Positions 60,104 to 64,000 of a stretch of 64,000 nucleotides of DNA are shown one piece after another. A model generated the notes under the pieces. It had not been told where the DNA came from. It ran no database searches and saw only the letters and a program-made list of their open reading frames with translations. Source of the DNA: an uncultured Oscillospiraceae bacterium (GTDB lineage Bacteria > Bacillota > Clostridia > Oscillospirales > Oscillospiraceae); assembly GCA_910587645.1 (NCBI GenBank), contig CAJUNA010000002.1:8738-72737 (forward strand), in the 5' to 3' direction. The first letter of the stretch is position 1, and the number at the start of each line of letters is the position of its first letter. Both the position numbers and the translations under genes were made by a program.

Positions 60104-60988
60104 ATGATTCACGAAACAATCCCCCTACCGGTTCCCGGTGCGGACGGAAATGCGGAACTGGTCACATATGCCCCCGGTGTCTTCCCTGCGTTGGGAGAAG
60201 GCCGCCTGCGCCCTGCCCTTATTATCTGCCCCGGGGGCGGTTACCACTGTCTCTCCGACCGGGAAGCTGAGCCAGTTGCCCTCCGCTTTGCCGGTTTGGG
60301 CTTTGCGGCTTTCGTGTTGAAATACCACACTGCCCCCCAGGGCCGCTGGCCTATCCCCCAGCAGCAGCTCCTCTCCGCAGTGGCCTATCTCCGGGATCAT
60401 TGGGAAACCTACCATATTGACCCCCACGCAGTCATCGTCATGGGCTTTTCCGCCGGCGGGCATCTGGCGGGCTGCGCCGGACTGCTCTGGAACAAGCAGG
60501 AGCTATACCGTCCCCTGCACCGCCGCCCCGCTGTATTTCGCCCTGATGGCGCCATCCTATGCTACAGTGTAGTGTCCAGCGGCCCTTATGCCCACCAGGG
60601 GTCGATCGACAATCTGACCGGCTCCCGGCGGGAAGAGCTTCTGAACCTGGTTTCCCTGGAGAAACAGGTCCCCAAAAACGCGCCTCCCTTCTTTCTCTGG
60701 CACACTGCCGATGACACTACCGTCCCAGTGGAAAACGCTATCTTGCTGGATAAGGCCCTGAAGGCAAAAGGTGTCTCCTCGGAGCTGCACATCTACCCCA
60801 GTGGCGGCCACGCCCAGTCCTTGGCGGATCACACTGTCTTTGCCCCCGGCGAGGATTGGCGGGCTTCCGTCCCTTGCGCCATGTGGGTTATCCACTGCAC
60901 CGCGTGGCTCCACCGCCATTTTGGAGATTATGCCATTGCCCCCCATCCGGATGAGAAGGCGCGGACTAAGAAAAAACGGAAAGAGTAA
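60104..60988 (+). CDS. Alpha/beta-hydrolase esterase (acetyl-xylan-esterase/BD-FAE-like)
   Basis: A 294-aa cytoplasmic serine esterase. The oxyanion loop is CPGGGYHCLSDREAEPVALRFAGLGF, the nucleophile lies in MGFSAGGHLAG, and the Asp and His lie in HTADDTTVPVENA and SGGHAQSL. It resembles acetyl-esterases that remove acetyl groups from xylan oligosaccharides. Of two ATGs (60098, 60104) the second is better spaced from the GAGGGAGGG site. Confidence 0.88.
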   Translation: MIHETIPLPVPGADGNAELVTYAPGVFPALGEGRLRPALIICPGGGYHCLSDREAEPVALRFAGLGFAAFVLKYHTAPQGRWPIPQQQLLSAVAYLRDHWETYHIDPHAVIVMGFSAGGHLAGCAGLLWNKQELYRPLHRRPAVFRPDGAILCYSVVSSGPYAHQGSIDNLTGSRREELLNLVSLEKQVPKNAPPFFLWHTADDTTVPVENAILLDKALKAKGVSSELHIYPSGGHAQSLADHTVFAPGEDWRASVPCAMWVIHCTAWLHRHFGDYAIAPHPDEKARTKKKRKE

Positions 60989-60989
60989 A

Positions 60990-61031
60990 AAACATCCCGC
61001 CTGCCCTTTTTTCGGCAGACGGGGTGTTTTT
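60990..61031 (+). terminator. Terminator of the esterase gene
   Basis: About 15-bp imperfect GC stem around a T-rich loop, ended by TTTTT at 61027-61031. The following stretch to 61163 is AT-rich and holds nothing I recognise. Confidence 0.7.
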
Positions 61032-61163
61032 ATAGAACAGAACCAGCCACGCTAAAATAACGTGTGCCCGTTGTCAAGGGCAAAATATTAAATACGGGCA
61101 TATCTAAATTGAAATATATACTGGCAACCGCATGTCTGTAGATAACTATTAGCTATTGATATG

Positions 61164-61511
61164 TTATATAATCTTCCGTACCGCTTGCTGTACTATCTTT
61201 TTAAAGAACGACAACTCATCTGCCTGCCGGTACACAATTAAGTACGCCGCATTTGGGATCGCCAAACAAAGCAGGCATTTCCACAAAAACCAGCCCCATC
61301 CTCCGTTAGTTGTGCGGCACAGCAGCCATGTTATTCCTCCAGCGGCAATGGTAACCATTACGTGTATGGCGTAGCTTGTGAAATATCTTCTGGCAGATAT
61401 TTGTAAGCCATGATGGTAAAGAACCAGGGGCTCACACCAAAATGGAAATATTAGCGTACGGATCAAAGTCCCGGCTATAATACCCTCAACGCCCCACCGT
61501 TGGGCTAGGGC
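61164..61511 (-). pseudogene. C-terminal remnant of a polysaccharide flippase (MatE/Wzx-like)
   Basis: Roughly 110 residues matching the last three membrane helices of a lipopolysaccharide/teichoic-acid flippase: RWGVEGIIAGTLIRTLIFPFWCEPLVLYHHG, YFTSYAIHVMVTIAAGGITWLL and CLLCLAIPNAAYLIVYRQADE, with a typical helical end. The N-terminal about 350-400 residues are missing; upstream DNA at 61505 switches to a resolvase gene in another frame. It has no start or ribosome site of its own and is a deletion remnant. Confidence 0.7.
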
Positions 61512-61894
61512 TTGTCTGTCTGCGCCACATAGCTCAAAAGCTGGAGTACGATGCCAGCAATCAGCACCCCAGTGAGATCCCGGCCTTGGCGGGTGTCCAG
61601 CAGGGGTATGTCCAGCACTACGACGGCAACCTGTTTCTCTTTGGTTAATAGCCGCCACTGCGCTAAAATTTCATCGTAGTTCCGTCCCAGCCGGTCGATG
61701 CTCTTGATGACGAGAGTATCCCCGGCTTTCAGTTTCTGTACCAGCCGCCGGTAGCCAGGGCACTCAAAGTCCTTGCCGCTCTGTTTGTCCAGAATGATAC
61801 AAGGGTCTGTCACGCCAAACGCCTGCATAGCGATGATTTGCCTGTCCTCGTTTTGCTCTTTTGTAGAAACCCGAACATATCCGTACGTGCCCAT
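61505..61894 (-). pseudogene. Serine recombinase (resolvase) truncated at its C-terminus
   Basis: A 129-aa catalytic domain of a small serine resolvase/invertase: TYGYVRVSTKEQNEDRQ with nucleophile Ser10, the DKQSGKDFECPGYRRL segment and IKSIDRLGRNYDEILAQW. The protein stops at YVAQTDKP, where intact enzymes continue with a helix-turn-helix of about 60 residues, so it lacks its DNA-binding domain. Strong AGGAGGAACAAT ribosome site. The junction with the flippase remnant lies near 61505. Probably a relic of a mobile element. Confidence 0.75.
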
Positions 61895-61975
61895 ATTGTT
61901 CCTCCTTTTTCCGATAGATACATTTTAGAGGAGATGTCGGGTTGTGCAATTTGAAATTATATCAGGGCAAACAAA

Positions 61976-62007
61976 AGTGGCGGTTTCCCGTAAGGGAAAC
62001 CGCCACT
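61976..62007. terminator. Perfect hairpin in the gap between resolvase and helicase
   Basis: 14-bp arms (61976-61989 and 61994-62007) with a GTAA loop. The gap 61895-62162 otherwise holds only the helicase promoter; the small minus-strand frame across the hairpin lacks a ribosome site. Confidence 0.5.
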
Positions 62008-62102
62008 GAATATGCCGCCATCACTACCGGCGAAAATTTCTCCTTTGCCACCTTGGATAATCAGCTTGCCATTCCCGTAGCGGACGATCTGCCCCCCCAG
62101 CG

Positions 62103-62131
62103 TTGACACGCAGGCACAAATTGAGTAGAAT
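62103..62131 (+). promoter_or_regulatory. Promoter of the helicase gene
   Basis: Perfect TTGACA (62103-62108), 17-bp spacer, TAGAAT (62126-62131). Confidence 0.65.
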
Positions 62132-62162
62132 AGCTTCTTGATAAAACGCACAGGAGCCGCCC

Positions 62163-63326
62163 ATGACCTACGAAGAATTTAAAACCCAATATTCCATCCG
62201 GCTGAACCGGCAGCAGGAGGAGGCTGTCCGTCAAAGGTCAGGCCCCGTCCTGCTGCTGGCTGTGCCGGGGAGCGGCAAGACCACCGTGCTGGTCACCCGG
62301 CTGGGGTACATGGTCTACTGTAAAAACATCCCCCCGGAGCGTATCCTCACCGTGACCTACACCGTGGCGGCCACAAAGGACATGAAAGCCCGGTATGCCG
62401 GCTGTTTCGGGGAAGAACATGCGGACAAACTGACGTTCCGCACCATCAACGGCCTGTGCGCTGTGGTGATCGGAACCTACGCCCGGCAGAAGGGGACAGA
62501 GGCATTCGCGCTGCTGGATGACGAGCGGCAGGTTAAAAGCGTACTCCGTGATCTCCTGACCCGCACCGGCACGGCGTTCCCCAGCGACCAGCAGGTCAGC
62601 GATGCCCGCACCCACATCACATATTGCAAGAACATGATGCTGGCCGAATCTGAGATCCACGCCCACAAGGTGGACGGGATGGATTTTCCACGGGTCTACT
62701 TCGAATACCAGGACTATCTCCTCCGCAGCAGGCGCATGGATTACGACGACCAGATGGTTTTTACATACCGCATCTTCCGGCAGTATCCGGATATTCTCGC
62801 TTACTTCCAGCGCCGGTGGCCCTACATCTGCGTGGACGAAGCCCAGGACACCTCCAAAATTCAACACGCCATCCTCCGCCTGTTGGCATCCGGCAGCGGC
62901 AACATCTTCATGGTAGGCGACGAGGACCAGAGCATCTACGGCTTCCGCGCCGCATGGCCCCAGGCACTCTTGGAATTCGAGCAGGTCTTTCCCGGCGCGA
63001 AGGTGCTGAAGCTGGAAACCAACTACCGCTCCACCCGCACCATCGTGGAGAAAGCGGACGCTTTCATCCGACGCAACCAGAGCCGCCGCCCGAAGAAAAT
63101 GCGCACCGAAAACCAGCAGGGCAGCCCCATCCGCAGGATTATGCTGGAGGATTACAACCGCCAGTACAATTACCTGATGAAAGTGGCGGAAAATTGCACC
63201 GAATCCACGGCGGTACTCTACCGCAACAACGACAGCGCCCTGCCCCTCATTGACCTGCTGGAGCAGAAGGGTGTCCCCTACGCCTGCCGCCAGCGGGAGG
63301 GGCTTTTGCAACCATATCCTTCATAG
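62163..63326 (+). pseudogene. UvrD/Rep-type helicase, truncated
   Basis: 387 residues of a superfamily 1 3'-5' helicase of the kind carried by conjugative elements. Present are the Q-motif, Walker A (GSGKT 36-40), motif Ia/Ib, Walker B in ICVDEAQDTS, GDEDQSIYGFR and LETNYRST. The sequence ends abruptly after GVPYACRQREG with a few unrelated residues, losing motifs V and VI and the C-terminal domains of a normal 650-750-aa protein, so it cannot be a working helicase. Its ribosome site (AGGAG) and promoter remain. Confidence 0.85.
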
Positions 63327-63527
63327 AAACCGGGATCAAGAAGATAGACCTGGCCACTTGCCTGCGGCAGGAAAAGATATGGCTGACGCATTTTGTGTGA
63401 TGTCACATGGTCATCTCCATGCCAGCCCTTGGCGTTGGAGGGACTTGAAACTCGTATTCAATATTTATCAGTTTTAAATCTCTTGGACGACTATTTCAAC
63501 TGGAATATGTCTCATTTTCCCGACAAC
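63327..63527 (+). other. Unassigned remnant DNA after the truncated helicase
   Basis: From about 63303 a different frame reads FATISFIETGIKKIDLATC and continues to a TGA at about 63400, as if the 3' end of another gene had been joined to the helicase. I do not recognise this peptide. The rest shows no gene. Confidence 0.35.
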
Positions 63528-63565
63528 AGTTGATGCCGTGGGCTATAAAACCCACGGCATCAACT
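63528..63565. terminator. Hairpin after the tRNA array
   Basis: Perfect 15-bp arms (63528-63542 and 63551-63565) with an 8-nt loop, 5 bp past the tRNA-Cys 3' end. Little T follows on the minus strand. Confidence 0.6.
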
Positions 63566-63570
63566 AAATA

Positions 63571-63645
63571 TGGAGGCGACACCCGGATTTGAACCGGGGA
63601 ATCAGGGTTTTGCAGACCCATGCCTTACCACTTGGCTATGTCGCC
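63571..63645 (-). tRNA. tRNA-Cys (GCA)
   Basis: 75 nt with encoded CCA. Acceptor GGCGACA pairs with TGTCGCC, U discriminator as usual for Cys, anticodon loop CTGCAAA with GCA anticodon and TTCAAAT T-loop. Confidence 0.96.
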
Positions 63646-63695
63646 ATATAGATAACAGGAGCAAGATTATAACTGCTCCTGTTATCCTTTGTTAA

Positions 63696-63771
63696 TGGAG
63701 CGGGCGACGGGGCTCGAACCCGCTACCTCCACCTTGGCAAGGTGGCGCTCTACCAGATGAGCTACGCCCGC
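63696..63771 (-). tRNA. tRNA-Gly (GCC)
   Basis: 76 nt with encoded CCA. Acceptor GCGGGCG/CGCCCGC, anticodon stem CCACC/GGTGG with loop TTGCCAA (GCC), T-loop TTCGAAC. Confidence 0.96.
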
Positions 63772-63829
63772 ATGAATGTGTAACGCCAAGTTACACATTT
63801 TTTGTCTACGGCTGCACCGCAAACATTTT

Positions 63830-63905
<76 letters not shown>

Positions 63906-64000
63906 AGACTGTGCAGCAAGCCGCACTTCAATGAGCAACCGGATCAAACAATCACGGTAAGGTCAGCCCATTCATTTTGTCTGTACTTTTACAAACAAAT

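Noticed and set aside
61957..62151. Possible 64-aa minus-strand protein beside the helicase
   Set aside because: It starts with GTG with no ribosome site, crosses a perfect hairpin and overlaps the helicase promoter.

Overview
The window looks like chromosome of a GC-rich (about 60% G+C by eye), spore-forming, strictly anaerobic Firmicute of the class Clostridia, most like the Oscillospiraceae/Ruminococcaceae of animal guts. The evidence is a V-type (A/V) ATPase operon with a sodium-binding type rotor subunit, the activase of anaerobic ribonucleotide reductase, SpoIID and a SpoIIQ-like LytM protein, SLH-domain surface anchoring, GdpP, strong AGGAGG-type ribosome binding sites and TTGACA/TATAAT-type promoters. 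The placement is inference from gene content; no rRNA is present.

Layout. 1-6.7 kb: an acetyltransferase cut by the window edge, gdpP (c-di-AMP breakdown), thiamine pyrophosphokinase, a GH127 arabinofuranosidase and an acyltransferase with a zinc ribbon. 6.8-11.4 kb: a lower-GC RibD/DHFR-like gene, then a minus-strand operon of ECF sigma factor, membrane anti-sigma-like protein and a large adenine-specific DNA methylase. 11.5-14.1 kb: a radical SAM enzyme and a flippase-like membrane protein behind a leader with two competing hairpins. 14.2-16.0 kb: a lipoprotein with two DUF4358-like domains and a transglutaminase-like domain.

16.1-22.5 kb is the most interesting locus. A cobalamin riboswitch leads into a secreted, SLH-anchored CbiK-type cobaltochelatase, a lipoprotein that shares the chelatase's extra C-terminal domain, and a substrate-binding lipoprotein, FecCD-type permease and ATPase. 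I read this as a B12-repressed, cell-surface tetrapyrrole or metal capture and import system. 22.6-24.8 kb: a PadR-controlled envelope-stress-like operon (PadR, DUF1700/DUF4097 protein, small Tic20/DUF4870-like membrane protein). 24.9-34.8 kb: nrdG and the nine-gene V-ATPase operon (H/G-I-K-E-C-F-A-B-D), interrupted between F and A by about 560 bp of hairpins and a palindromic MITE-like element.

36.4-43.8 kb: an aromatic amino acid cluster, tyrA-aroB-DUF4180-aroA-aroC-pheA-aroE/aroK fusion-aroQ, giving every step from DAHP to chorismate and on to phenylpyruvate and hydroxyphenylpyruvate (DAHP synthase is not here). 43.8-50.6 kb: a ferritin-like protein, an HD-hydrolase fragment, a shortened PhnD-like lipoprotein, a type II topoisomerase A subunit, a membrane protein, and spoIID facing spoIIQ. 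50.7-59.9 kb, all on the minus strand: zapA, a U32 peptidase/hydroxylase-family protein, dut, maf, mreC, mreD, a class B penicillin-binding protein and a GH13 amylase, i.e. cell shape and division genes. 60-63.5 kb: an esterase, then a decayed island (flippase fragment, truncated resolvase, truncated UvrD-like helicase) lying against a tRNA array (Cys, Gly, Phe; minus strand) at the right end.
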